This document shows, in pieces, positions 9,230 to 20,544 of a stretch of 64,000 bases of DNA. The translations under genes were made by a program, and so were the position numbers. This DNA comes from Limnephilus marmoratus. Taxonomy: Eukaryota > Arthropoda > Insecta > Trichoptera > Limnephilidae. Within the stretch, counting starts at the first letter, position 1, and each line of letters opens with the position of its first letter. Under the pieces are notes generated by a model. That model saw only the letters and a program-made list of their open reading frames with translations. It did no database searches and was not told where the DNA came from. The stretch spans positions 12,305,679 through 12,369,678 of the forward strand of contig OU862933.1 of NCBI GenBank assembly GCA_917880885.1, in the 5' to 3' direction.

Positions 9230-10021
9230 TTTTCTCCATTTATTCCCATGAATTAAACCATGCTTCGAGATTTTGTTAAACAATATTATACAACATACGA
9301 GTACTTCCACAAACCAATCTTTAAAACGCTGTCACAGGTCAAAAAATTTTTTCATCATCTTAATCCCTACATTAAAAGGTGCGTACAAATATGCCCAAAA
9401 TTATTCCATCAATATCTCAACATTGATAGTTTTCATGGATGAAACATTATAACTGGCAAGGGCTCAAATATTGACGAGAGTCGCTTACTCCAGGAAGCTA
9501 GTTGGACTATGAAAACCTCATTTAACGTGATGTTGAGAGATTCCATACAGAAAAGGTGGAGGAAACGAGGAAGAGAGATCATGGGGTGTATCTGTAATCC
9601 GAAACAGTCACCAAAAATGGATTTAATCACTACAAGTAGTACTATTGTCCCATTGGTGGTCTCTAACAAGGACGGTACTAGAGATAAACTAACATAACCT
9701 AACACATTTAAGGAGAAGGTAAGTTAGTGAATTAATTTTCTAACTAGAGATATTTGTGATGAAACCGGGTTTTGGGTTTTCATATTAAAAATAAACGAAA
9801 TTAGCAGATGATTTAATCAAGCAACATTTAATAATTAAATAAGACGATAATATTATTTTATCTAATCTACACACGAAACAGAATAACAAAAAGAAAATTG
9901 TGATTTGCGACAGTTTTTTTTAATGTCTTGTGTCTTGTTTTATTTCATGTTTAGTTTAGATTTGTAAATGTCATCTTTTTATTCAATTATTAAAAATTAT
10001 TATCAGCCTTTCAACAAAAAA
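9230..10021. other. Unassigned sequence
   Basis: Two overlapping opposite-strand frames lie at 9433-9705. Neither shows a recognisable domain and they are mirror shadows of each other. No repeat family is seen. Confidence 0.35.
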
Positions 10022-11042
10022 GGGGTCATCCATTAATAACGTGATGTTTTTTAGCAACTTTTTAACCCCATCCCCCCCTGGTGATATATGGTGAGGTTTT
10101 AGACTACCCCCCTCCCCTACTTTTAGTACAAAGTATATTGAAATTTTCAAAATATTATCTTTAAATACAGGTATGGGGGCTCCATCGAAGCCAGAGTAAA
10201 GTTAGCCTCACAGAAATTGGGCGTACTGTACAGGGCCCGCAGATACTTTAATAGTGCACAACTGCTAACCCTGTACAAATCGCAAGTGCGCCCCACGGTT
10301 GAATTTGACAGCCACCTCTGGTTTGGAACTCCAAAATACCTGAAAAATACCCTCGACTCTGTGCAGAAACGGGCGGTCCGTTTGATAGATTTTCCCATCT
10401 TAACAGACGGATTGCAATCTTTAGAGCACAGGCGTCGGGTGGGAATGCTATCCTTGTTCTACCGGTATTACAATGGAAGATGCTCCGAGGAACTAGCATC
10501 ATTGATCCCTTCGGCACCGGTGCATAGTCGGGAAACACGCCAAACGCGTGCCCAACATTTGTACACGGTTGACATTTGTCACATGAGAACGGGTCGTTTC
10601 TTCGACTCCTTCTTATGTTCAACAGCTCGGCTGTGGAATGATTTGCCGGCCTCTGTGTTTCCTCCTTCCTACAACATGGGTCTCTTCAAGACCAATGTTC
10701 ATTCCTTCCTCTCCTCAAAAGACCCTCCACATAGCATCCCAGATGTCATAGGCCCTGAGGGAAATTATTTTCCTCAGGGCCTCCTGTGTGGAGTTAATGT
10801 AAAAAAAGGCATAATCTGATTAAATTTTGGAAAATTGAGCATCGTAATAAAAATTTCCGGAGAGACATTAAGGTTGCAGATTGTTTTTGACTGGCATTTG
10901 GTTTAGAAATCGTGCGTTCAACGAAAAATAAATTCACGTGATATCTCATTATATCTCCCCCCCCCCCCTTCTTGTGATGTTTCGTGATTTTTATTCCGAA
11001 ACCCCCCCCCCCCCTTTCGAGCCTCACGTAATGGACGACCCC
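10022..11042. mobile_element. Inverted-repeat element containing a LINE 3' fragment
   Basis: GGGGTCATCCATTA...CGTGATG at 10022-10046 is mirrored by CCTCACGTAATGGACGACCCC ending at 11042. The arms match except for a 4-base gap and a few substitutions. Inside each end lies a long C- or G-run region. Ends of the GGGGTCGTCCATTA type are widespread on insect non-autonomous elements (general knowledge), but I cannot fix the superfamily. The flanks share only AAA. The middle (about 10171-10813) is a LINE fragment with its own 3' tail, so the LINE probably inserted into this element. Confidence 0.65.
10171..10813 (+). pseudogene. LINE reverse transcriptase C-terminus and 3' end (SINE-A partner)
   Basis: The 200-residue frame starting at 10217 is the post-RT region of a jockey/CR1-type LINE ORF2: VLYRARRYFNSAQLLTLYKS, then VRPTVEF...HLWFG, VQKRAVRLID, then ARLWNDLPASVFP and FKTNVHSFL near the end. 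These are the usual thumb and tail motifs. No catalytic RT box is present, so it is 5' truncated. It ends in a bipartite stem-loop (GGCCCTGAGG/CCTCAGGGCC, 10754-10782) and ATGTAAAAAAA. That tail, including the coding stretch before it, is shared with SINE-A copies in this window. The reading frame itself is open. Confidence 0.8.
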
Positions 11043-11621
11043 AAAGCCAAATGCTTGAATCTACGCTGTAAACTGAAATATAATCTTTAATTCAATGAAG
11101 ACAATATTAGCGAAACTCATTCGAAAATCTGGAGACGGTAAAATCAGAAAAAGATATTGAAGAAAAGAAGACCCGATGACTGCAGAAGTATGGTTAGAGT
11201 AAGAACTAGAAAACATTATTTGTGGAGAAGGTTAAATTGAACACTTGAATGTAGCTCTGTGATACAAAAACCTAACATTCATTATTGTTGTAGCCTATTT
11301 TCAGAGTAAAACTAAAAGACTTTTTATACCTGTACTAACCAAGGTAATTTAAATGAGCAATTATAAAATAATTACCCTCGGCCTTAGTAGTTTGTTGTTT
11401 ACAGCTTTATCCATTAAAGGACAAGTTTACGAGTGAAGGAAATAATCTCTAAGAAAGATTATTATATTTTCAGCATTAAAAAAGTGATAAAAAATGTGTA
11501 ATCAACTTTAAAGGTAGGTACTTTATATGAGTAGGTACTAAGAAAGAAAAATCCAACTTTTTTTATCTTTATCTTTTTTTTATAAGTATCCAGCAATAAG
11601 ACTTTTAATTTTTTACAATAA
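11043..11621. other. Unassigned sequence
   Basis: No recognisable coding or repeat structure. The sequence is AT-rich. Confidence 0.35.
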
Positions 11622-11730
11622 CAGTGCACAACTGCTAACCCTGTTCAAAACGTCGCACGTTTGCCAAACTTTTGGGTTCGGCGGCCACCTCTGGTCTGGA
11701 GCCCCGAATTATCACAAAATCTGTCACATA
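11622..11730 (+). pseudogene. Short diverged fragment of the LINE at 10171-10813
   Basis: 'AGTGCACAACTGCTAACCCT' and 'GCCACCTCTGGT' match 10250-10325, with substitutions and a shifted frame. The match stops near 11730 without a 3' tail. It is an isolated internal scrap of the same LINE family. Confidence 0.7.
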
Positions 11731-13061
11731 ACGCAAACAAAACTGAAGTTCTAAAATTTTGTACAAGGTACTCCTGTAAACATAAATGTTAACTTTAATA
11801 ATAATCACATCGAACTTTCCCAAACTTGTTCACTGCTGGGACTACAACTACATGCAAATATAAACTGGAAATAACATGTATCAAAAGTAGAGGCAAAATT
11901 CAGTAGTTTTTCTTTTGTTCTACACATACTTACAAAAATACTTAATATCGATTCAGTAATCACCGCATACTGTGGATACGTACGTATAATTCATGATAAA
12001 ATACGGAATAGTTTTTTGAGGAAACTCACTAAACGCCAAAGATATTAACGGGAACAAACAATCAATTCGCCTTAATATTTTAAAGCTTAACTTTCAAAAA
12101 GTGTTTAATCTAAAATAATTAAATTGGCGCTAATGCGTAGATTATAATGAACGTTCCGTTTAACTTAGATGTATTCTTATAATAACTTACCTTACTTTCA
12201 TGTATTTACCACCCATTATTAAAGTTCTCATTCGTTATGAAAGGCTTTTCATTTGTCCTGCTTTCAAAGCTCACAATATTTTACGTAATACATTCTTTTT
12301 AAAATCCAGTTTCTTTAAAACTGTTTCACGTTTCTTTAAATAACACATAAACCAGCGCACTTCATACACTTTATTAGGAATCGCGCGGCTAGATGGCGCC
12401 CTATCCCGTTCCAGCAAGAAAATGCGACTCTATTAAAAAAGCTTTTAGTAGCGAGCATAGAGGTCGGAGGGTCGTCAACATTTATTATCCAAAATATATA
12501 AACGTAAACCCGAAGTAAATACTACGCGACCAGGCTAAGGCAGTGAACGGAAGGGTTGTCTCTTGAAGGCACTGAACGGAAAGGTAAATCTCTTTAAGGA
12601 CCTAGAGAAATATGCTTGAATCTCTTTTTAGAGATAATATTGGGTAGTTAACCCAAGACGCTGCTAGAAAATTTTGCCAATTTTTATCATCGAGCGAATA
12701 TTTTGTGAAATTTTATATTTCCACACTAAAATACGTGAACTCGTGTTACCAACGCAACTCGGCGCATTTCTTTTTCAAGGGTGCAAATGATAAAAATAAT
12801 AAGAAAAGAGAAGTAGGTGAAGAAAGTGAAGAAGTACCTACCTACAGATAAATCATTTTAAGAGGACAGATATGAATGTATTTATGCAAACACATACATC
12901 CAAAGTTTCAAAAAAGTTTTTCGAATTAGTTTGTATAACCCGCTCGCAGTTCGCTCTGCAAACCTCGACCTTCTTCAGACTTCGAAAATGTCAAAAGATT
13001 GATGGTGCGGAGCGACGTTTAAGAAAAATAATTATTTTTAATCTAAATTTATTATTATTAT
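11731..13061. other. Unassigned sequence
   Basis: No coding frame with a recognisable domain. A slightly GC-richer patch lies around 12370-12480. No repeat ends were found. Confidence 0.35.
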
Positions 13062-13640
13062 AAATTAAATAAATAAATAAGTGTTTATTCCAGTATGTGC
13101 GGAGGAGAGTGCAATCCCACACATTCCATAAGGGTATAATAGACACATACATGTACAAAGTATTTGAAAGGAAAAAAAGAAAAAGAAGGTGGATATGAAT
13201 GTACACGAAACAAAAAAAAAGATAATAGGCTAATAGTAGTAAAAGGAAAACAAAAGAAATAATAATATTAAGCTTTCAGGATTCTGTGAGCACGTAAGGA
13301 GCCAGTATTTTTCTCCAGTGTGCATCAATACTGGATGATGGACTGAGGCGGGCTTCCATGACGAGGATGTTTCCAAAGCTGGTTATCCTTTCCCTAATTC
13401 CTGCCACCCTGGATCTAATAAGGGCTGCAAAGCCAGGAACTCGCCCCTCCGTGAACATCCGGGAAGCGCTGCAATATCTGGGGAGACCAAACATTATGCG
13501 GAAGTTGTTATACTGAACCCGAAGTCTTTCTATACTACTCTTCTTGTAGTTTGCTCAGAGCTCACACGTATACAGTGTTGCGCAGAAGGAAAGGAAGAGC
13601 GTCCTTTTTACAGCAGTACTGCAAAGGCGGAATCTTATAT
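13062..13640 (-). pseudogene. LINE ORF2 C-terminal fragment with 3' UTR, minus strand
   Basis: The minus-strand frame 13276-13494 (72 aa) reads MFGLPRYCSASRMFTEGRVP and FAALIRSRVAGIRERI. It continues upstream past in-frame damage (VQYNNFRI precedes it, and a ...LYTCEL word lies near 13570). YN..R...GLPR..SAS.MF is the conserved post-RT motif of CR1/RTE-like LINEs. Downstream, the 3' UTR runs to about 13062 and ends in AATAAATAAATAAGT-type tail repeats (read on the plus strand as TTTATT and TAAAT units). The RT core is absent, so it is a truncated dead copy. Confidence 0.7.
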
Positions 13641-13843
13641 AAATCTTATATATAAAAATACATAATTATTTTTACTTTATAACAAAAAATAATTATGAAT
13701 AATTAGTATTTTCATCTAACATCAGTAGGTATTTACATTAGGCGTGTTTGGGACTCTCGATTAGGTATATTTTAACACTTTATAATATTCGCATTAAAAT
13801 TATAAAGTGTTTCATTTTTACTTACTATTTATTGGGTTAACTA
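13641..13843. other. Unassigned AT-rich spacer
   Basis: AT-rich, with an internal inverted pair (TATAAAGTGTTT against AACACTTTATAA near 13770-13810). No gene is seen. Confidence 0.35.
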
Positions 13844-14088
13844 AAGGGTGGCGCAAAAATACATGTTTTTTTTAATGTATAAAATGTAATAATGTGTATA
13901 TTTTATGTACCTGTCTCAATTTAAAAAAAAATTAAATGTCAAAAGAACCCGTTAACAAACTGATATTAATCAGTTTAACGGGACTTAATTTTAAAAATGT
14001 AAAAAAACTGTAAATAAATAATTAAGGAATTTTATTAAAAAAAAAAAAAAAAAGATTCAAAATAAAACTGTAGTTTTGCGCCACCCTA
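13844..14088. mobile_element. MITE with GGGTGGCGCAAAA inverted repeats and TA target
   Basis: AAGGGTGGCGCAAAAATACA on the left is mirrored by the complement of TGTAGTTTTGCGCCACCCTA on the right, with TA on both sides (13842-13843 and 14089-14090). A TA duplication fits Tc1/mariner-type mobilisation, which is inference. The 245-bp body is AT-rich with no coding frame. It contains a perfect internal palindrome near 13955-13990 with arms CCCGTTAA...CTGAT / ATCAG...TTAACGGG. Confidence 0.75.
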
Positions 14089-14279
14089 TATAAGAAATAT
14101 GAATTTCATAAGCCCTCAGTTCTTTATATCTTGTTTTATATTTTGTAAGTACAATTAAGGTTTTTAGAATTTCAGCTTAAATTCGAATTTGGATCTACCC
14201 AAGCAACAAGAATCTGTTTCAAATGATCCAGAAATCAAACTTATTACAGGAACTAAATTATAGCATAAATCTTTTTGTA

Positions 14280-14869
14280 AGAACCTATTTGCGTTAAAGT
14301 CTCCGCCAATGCACCGATGAGAATGAGGACTTAATATCATGTTTGTACCTAATTCGAATTTAGAACTTAAACTCTTTCCAAATGATTACATTTGCTTTGG
14401 AATCTACGACAATTTCGCGCGATGAGAATGAAGATCACGACATCATCTTGAATTTAATTTGAATTTTGAATTTTGAATCACTCTTTCTTTAAACATTAAT
14501 TTAGGTTCGAAACTACAATGAATTTTGAATAGAGAATAAGGATCATAGCAAAATATTTAGTCGTAATTCGAAATTGGAACTCTAGTCAATCTTTCTCTAA
14601 ATATCCATTTGGGTTCGAAACTCTTCAAATACACTGTTTTGATAAGAGAATAAGGATCATGGCATAATATTTAATCGTAATTCGAAATTCGTACTGTAGT
14701 CAATCTTTCTCTAAACATTCATTTGGGTTCGAAACTCTGCAAATACACTGTTTTGAAGAGAGAATAAGGATCATTGCATAATATTTAGTCGTAATTCGAA
14801 ATTTGAACTAAACATCCATTTGGGTTCGAAACTTTGCAAATACTCTGTTTTGAATAGAGAATAAGGATC
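14280..14869. repeat. 114-bp tandem array, left part
   Basis: GAATAAGGATCAT recurs at 14534, 14648, 14762 and 14859 (periods 114, 114, 97), with looser earlier units near 14320 and 14423. Other unit words are TTTAGTCGTAATTCGAAAT, AGTCAATCTTTCTC and TTTGGGTTCGAAACT. The array breaks off at AATAAGGATC (14860-14869) and resumes at 15467 after a nested LINE/SINE insertion. Confidence 0.8.
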
Positions 14870-15466
14870 TCTCTCTCTGGTTTCAATCCTGGGATTGATT
14901 TGCAGCAATTTCCTCTATTCGTCTCTTCCACTCTTCCCTGTCTTGGGCGGGTCTTTTGAAGTCTGCATATGATGAGCAGCGCACGTCCACCAGCAGATCC
15001 TCCAGGTACTCTCGGCGTGGGCATCCCCTAGAGTTGGTCCCCTCGATAATATTATGGCATGCAAGAGGCCTTCTTGTCGTATTACATGGCCGATCCATCT
15101 CGCACGCCTTTCGGACAAGGTCCTGAGCAGGTTTTTTTTTACATGAGCTCCACACAAGAGGCCTTGAGGAAAATAATTTCCCTCAGGGCCTATTGCTGTG
15201 TTGAGGGTTTTTTAAGGAAAGGAAGGAGAGGAGAGTTCTGGGAAGGAAAAGGGTGTAAGGGGTGGGTAGGAATATGGTGTTCAGTGTATCCTAGTCATCC
15301 GCCTCCAAGACCTAAACAAACCTCACCCCATGAACCCGGGCACCCCTGCTAAATCACCAAACGTAGCGAACCACTTGGAGTGACCTGTGGCAGAGGTGTT
15401 GGTTATCCAATTAATGTTCCCGGATCTCTCCCGGAAATTCCTAATAGTCTTCTATAGGACCACATC
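14870..15466 (-). mobile_element. LINE 3' fragment inserted in the tandem array, carrying a nested SINE-A
   Basis: On the minus strand the fragment starts at 15466 with ATGTGGTCCTATAGAAGACT (MWSYRRLLGI). It is interrupted by SINE-A at about 15131-15423 and continues with LSERRARWIGHVIR..., W...DRE.W...IEE, the standard C-terminus of RTE/CR1-like LINEs. It ends in a GA-rich tail at 14870-14880. The same 10-bp word AATAAGGATC lies at 14860-14869 and 15467-15476 and serves as the target duplication. Small frameshifts separate the two readable frames (14883-15155 and 14915-15157). Confidence 0.75.
15131..15423 (-). mobile_element. SINE-A copy nested in the LINE fragment
   Basis: On the minus strand it runs from the head (words CCAAGTGGTTCGCTACGTTT and GGGGTGCCCGGGTTCATGGG) to the shared stem-loop tail and an A-run at 15131-15139. 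It splits the LINE fragment at the joint between MWSYRRLLGI and LSERRARW. The extreme 5' end (GGCGGTACCC) is missing. Confidence 0.8.
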
Positions 15467-15620
15467 AATAAGGATCATAGCATCATATTCAATAAATAAA
15501 TAAATAAATATTTAGTCGTAATTCAAAATTCGAACAGTAGTCAATCTTTCTCCAAGTTTCCGTAATTGCGTAAGGACCCCCGCCAATGCATTGTGTCATG
15601 ATGAGAATTGTTCCTGGCAA
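15467..15620. repeat. 114-bp tandem array, resumed
   Basis: The words AATAAGGATCATAGCAT, ATTTAGTCGTAATTC and AGTCAATCTTTCTC continue the array of 14280-14869. A short (AAAT)n expansion lies inside. 'CCGCCAATGCA...GATGAGAAT' near 15575-15606 matches the array start near 14305-14325. Confidence 0.7.
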
Positions 15621-16490
15621 TAGAGACCAGAGACTGGGGACTAGGGACTGGATGTTCCGAAAGTTCTTTAAACTTTTTCGTTTAGACGTCGAAATCAGTG
15701 TTCCAACTCTTTCAAAAGAAATAATGTTTCCGCTTCATTGGTATAGACTTACACAGATAGACCCTTTACACATAAACAAATTATGAAATTTAATACACAT
15801 TTTACATCTCGATCTTATCGTCTGGGAGATTTACCACCGCCAGAAAAGTCTTACCCCTACAACTGCAGTCCGGAATTGCACTGGTACCAATCATGCAGAT
15901 TTAAAGCCACAAGATGCGACGTTCCTCAACTGTGTGTCTGTCGCTTCCGAAGTAACCAACATAATTGGAATTTTCAATGATTTATAAAAGTAATATAAAA
16001 ATTTTTGCTAAACTAAATTGTCCACCACACGCGAGTTCCTACCGTATTTTCTAATCAAACTAATCAAAGATATTAAGTCAAAAACGTTGCCTTGTCTTAT
16101 TTGTTTATAAATGAATAAAGGGACATTTTAAAACTCAAAACATTCTGGAAGAGGTTGAACACAAACGAGAAAAGAATTTTTTTTTCATTAAAAAAAAATC
16201 ATTACATCGAAACATAATAAATTTTAAATATTTGTTTATGGTTTATACTTATTTACATATTTATCATAAATTACATTATCATAAATTAATGTCGAAAGCA
16301 AATTGATGGTCGATAAGGCGACACAATTTTGTTTTATTTTTTATTGCATGAATTTAGTAAAAAAAACATATTTGACAAGTAAAATGAAAAATTTGCGAAG
16401 TTAAATATTTTGGCTGCCAAAACTATAAAAAAAAATCCCGTTTTAGGACAGTCGATAGTACATAGTTACTTTAATATTCATCAGATCAGA
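15621..16490. other. Unassigned sequence
   Basis: Two short open frames (15586-15786 and 15783-15980) overlap end to end but have no recognisable domain. The rest is AT-rich. No repeat family is identified. Confidence 0.35.
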
Positions 16491-16494
16491 AAAT

Positions 16495-17830
16495 TTTTAA
16501 AATGCAATCTATCTGCTAAAAATATAATGAATGCAATAAATACTTGGGCAATACCCCTACTAACGTACTCATTTGGCATAATTAAATGATCCAATACAGA
16601 TGTAGATAGCTTAGAACGATTAATTAGAACTACGTTAACAAATTTTAATTGCCATCATCCAAATTCAGCTATAGAACGAATTAATTTACCTAGAAATTTA
16701 GGAGGTAGAGGTAGAGTCAAAATAACTTCTTTGAAACACAATCAGAAAGAAATGCTAAGAAATTTTTTCCATTAGAAAGCTAATAGCTCAGAAATGCACA
16801 AAAATAATTTGCAAGGCAAATAGAAACATTACACCTTTAAATTTATATGACGAGAATGCCAACATTCTTATAAATACCGAATTATTAGATTCCTGGTTAG
16901 TATAAATAAAATTATTCACGCAAAACACTTCAATTATCTCAACCAAACGTATGTTGACAAACTTTCGTCAAACAAATGGTTGAGTATTGGAGAGTTGAGC
17001 GCAGAAATAGAAGGATTTATGCTTGCCATTCAAGATAGGGTTATTAATACTAAAAATTATAGGAAGCATATAATCAAAGATACCAATCAAATTGATGATT
17101 TATATAGAAAATGTTTGGCTTTTCCGGAAACTATAGAACATATTATATCGGGATGTTCTGTATTAGCGCCGTCCGTATATACATTTAGGCACAGTCAGGT
17201 TTAAAAAAAGAATTTACCAAAGTTTGGTAATTAAACATAACTTGATTGACTACCGTAATAAAGTACCATATTACGAATATGAACCAAATTCATTTTTAGA
17301 AAATGAATTTTATAAAATATATTATGATAAAACTATACTAACAGATAGAACAATTAGCCATAATAGACCTGATATAGTTTTACATGACAAAATTAAAAAA
17401 AATAACTTATATCATTGATGTAGCTATTCCAAATTCCTGTAATATTAAAAAATCTGTTTCTGAAAAAATAAGAAAATATACAGATTTAGGAAATGAGATT
17501 AAAAGAATTTGGCATTCTCAGACTATAAAAATATTACCATTTGTTATTTCGGCTACTGGCATTATACCTAGCTCCCTCATTAAAAATTTAGGCATATTAG
17601 ATTTGTCAAAGAATTTATATTGATGCAAAAATCAGTCATTGTATATACATGTAGGATTACAAAAGATTTTTTCAATATTTATATTGAGGGATCAGTAGGA
17701 CATAAAGGTCCAATTAGGAGTTCCACCGAGCCGAACCCTCTGATATGAAAATATCTGGAGTCGGTGAATTATTTTCCCATTTCTGGCAGGTTGATATGTT
17801 GTTCTTGTATTATTTTGTATTTATTATACC
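16495..17830 (+). pseudogene. Dong/R4-like LINE: RT tail and restriction-like endonuclease, decayed
   Basis: The first frame reads AINTWAIPLLTYSFGIIK, then LERLIRTTLTNFNCHHPNSA, then ERINLPRNLGGRGRVKITSL, the post-RT region of the R4/Dong clade. After frame breaks, 16980-17204 gives ...EGFMLAIQDRVINTKNYRKH and KCLAFPETIEHIISGC, a CCHC-type knuckle lacking its first Cys. Then 17224-17623 gives ...ISHNRPDIVLHDK...IDVAIPNSC and EKIRKYTDLGNEIKRIW. RPD with an Asp about 13 residues later is the catalytic motif of restriction-like endonucleases that cut the target site. At least three frame breaks or stops make it dead. The 3' UTR runs to about 17830. Confidence 0.8.
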
Positions 17831-18404
17831 TACATAGTGTAATTGCATAGCGTGGATTGACTAGATGATCATTTGTGGAAAAGTATATGAAAGGGTTAAG
17901 TTTTTCCTGTGAGAAAGATTTAAGCCGGATATAAAATCTATTAAAATATGTAATTTAAGTAGAAAGCCAATCTAATATTTTCAAAATCACTGATATCTTA
18001 GAAAACGGTTGTAAATATGCGGAAATGGCCATAGTTTTAAAATTCATCTAACTTATTGAGTGTAGAAACGTCGGAGGTGTGATTTGTTACCGAGAATACT
18101 GCACTTAAGGTTGGAATAGTAAAAGGATTGCATTTTTCCGGTTATAAGATTTATGGAATGCGTATTATTCTATTTCTACGGAAAATAAGAAAGGCGATCT
18201 ATTCCATTTCTAACGAAACTAAAGAGGGCGATCCATTGCGGAAAATTAAGGAGAACTTCAATTTTGTACGAGCATAAATAATATCTTCGTAATAGCTTTG
18301 TATTATGAACTTGTTTTTTTACCTTTATTCGCCCGGCATTTTTTTAAACACGGAATTAAACTACAATGCTGAAAATCTACTTGTCTGAATCAGTAAAAAC
18401 TTTT
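17831..18404. other. Unassigned sequence
   Basis: AT-rich, with no recognisable coding or repeat structure. Confidence 0.35.
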
Positions 18405-18640
18405 TCGATGGCGCTACAGCCCATATCGAGCTTTGGCCTCCTGCAACATTCGTCTCCATCTCCTCCGGTTCTCAGCGGCTGACTTCCGGTTTGTTACCTT
18501 GAGAAGCTGTGCTGCATCCCCTCTTACCTCGTCTTCCCACCTCAGTCTGGGTCTTCCCACTTCTCTCGTTCCACCTGGGTCTGGGTGTCCAGTCATAATT
18601 TTTTTTGGGACGCGTGTGACAGTAAAAACACTTAATATTA
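18405..18640 (-). pseudogene. LINE ORF2 C-terminal fragment, minus strand
   Basis: The frame ends GRPRLRWEDEVRGDAAQLLK and NRRRWRRMLQEAKARYGL and then stops. GRP..RW.D.V..D........W...A..R..W...L.EAKA..GL is the conserved C-terminal signature of RTE-like LINEs. Only about 65 residues remain. The mirror frame on the plus strand is a shadow. Confidence 0.75.
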
Positions 18641-18665
18641 ATGTTGCTACTATTTTCGGCCACAA

Positions 18666-20335
18666 ACGTCACTTGTAATAACAATTTAAATGCAATATAC
18701 ATCATATTATTTGTCCATCTTCATCTAAAATCTGATATTCTGTTGCTCAGTGGTTAATTAGTCATGAAAATTTCACAGGTTTTTAGGTGTTATTTATATA
18801 AGAATGCAACTATATTTAGTTCACAGTGTCATTTTTATTAAGTGTAATAAATAAATAATTAATAATATGAAAAAATAACCTCGAAACATCAAATTCCCAG
18901 GCAAAAAATAAAACGTGACGCCGTAGTGTTTGTTACATATTCCGGGTACTGCACAGACAGTATTCTGGTAATCGCTGTTGGAAAAGAATTATGGTAGTTT
19001 TTTTTTATGGAAAATCCATTGAAAATTTTGAGCTCTTTCAAATCTGTTGATTTTCATACATTTTTCTAATGCTGCTTGGGTACTTAGTGCAAATACGTAA
19101 CAGGCGCAGGTGGCACAGCAGCAAAGGCATTTTCGAATGTTTTAACTAAAGCTGCAGTATGTATTTCATATTACCTGCAGATAATTACAATATTAGAAAT
19201 ACAGATAAATACAAATAGGCAAAAATTTTGAAGATTGCAGTAAAAAAATCTTTCCTAGACATTTTAGAACTTTTTACATTTACATTTTTCTAACTTTTTT
19301 TCATTTTAAAAAGAAAGACAAACATTCCCGGCTTCGAATTAACCTGACAATTCATGAAAAAAATAGTAATAAAAAAATGTTACGTTAAATACGTGGTTTA
19401 TAATTAAGAAAGAAGGTATGTAGTATATACCTGTTTACAAATCTTATTATTTCAGAGGAGATTTTGGTTTAGATTTATTAAATAATTGAAAATTGTAAAC
19501 ATACTTTTTTACGCGAGATCTACTATTCACAGAACTACTTTAGGGTTATGTTCTTTTAACTCTCACCCTGATAATGAAAAGGTTCTTCAAAATCCAGTCT
19601 ACACTAAACAACATTGGTGGTTATTCTGAACGAAATTATTAGTCTAATTGGTTTTTTTTAAATGCTGCTCAAGATTTCGTAGAAAAAAGTTTCAATAAGT
19701 TTTCAAGTAAATTATTGTTAAAATGTTATCGTTTTCTAAATCTATGACCCTGTTTGACAAAATGTCTTGAATCTATTTGAAAGCAATATCAAGTCCCTAA
19801 ATAACCTTTATCCCTACAATAACCTTTATAAAAAAGCTTTCAGGGAGGAAAACACGCACGGAGAGTCCCGGATTGATTTATTGCCACGCTGTAAATACTA
19901 AATACCCTTGAAATTGCTGAAAATGATATGTGAACACCGCAAGGACCTGCCTCGCAGGGGTTTAAATATACCGATCCGCCACTAGGGGAATTATTTTGCT
20001 GTCAGTAAGGCTTTGTTCACACGCTTGCAGAATTAAAAACATCAACCCGTAAAAAACAAAGCTTTCTCACTATAATACATCTATTTTTAAATTAATTTTA
20101 AAATTTGGACAAAATTTTTTTTGAGGTTTCTTACCCAGTGTTCGGAAGCAACCGTGCTAAATTCAAATATCTTTTTTTTATTTTTTTTTTACCTTCCTAC
20201 GCAATGAATGAAATCAACCGCTCCACCAACTGGGCCAAATCACGAGTTGCCAAGATCAACATTTATTTCGAATATTGAGTGCTATAATTTCTTCGAAATG
20301 CGTATTTATCTGTGTGTGTGCATGGGTTCCATGCC
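18666..20335. other. Unassigned AT-rich sequence
   Basis: About 1.7 kb without any coding frame above background, recognisable repeat ends or RNA genes. Several poly-A/T runs are present. Confidence 0.4.
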
Positions 20336-20517
20336 AACTCAGAATGAAACCAACTCAGAAACACCTCATAAAGGTCATTAAAAGCTATGAAAAAATAATT
20401 TTAAAATAGCCGATAACCCTAACCTAACTTAACCTATTTACCCAATTTTTTATATATTTTTATCATCACTCTTAATGACCTTTCTGAGGTGCTTCTGAGT
20501 TGGTCTCATTCTGAGTT
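20336..20517. mobile_element. Foldback element / palindromic MITE (182 bp)
   Basis: The left arm carries AACTCAGAATGAAACCAACT, then CAGAAACACCTCATAAAGG and TCATTAA. The right arm is its inverted copy, ending GGTCTCATTCTGAGTT at 20517, so the arms are ~48 bp with few mismatches. The loop contains a degenerate AACCT run (ACCCTAACCTAACTTAACC). No clear target duplication is seen. It could be a palindromic MITE or the result of a local inverted duplication. Confidence 0.7.
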
Positions 20518-20544
20518 CTCCGGTCACCGTGTGCGTGAGTGTCA

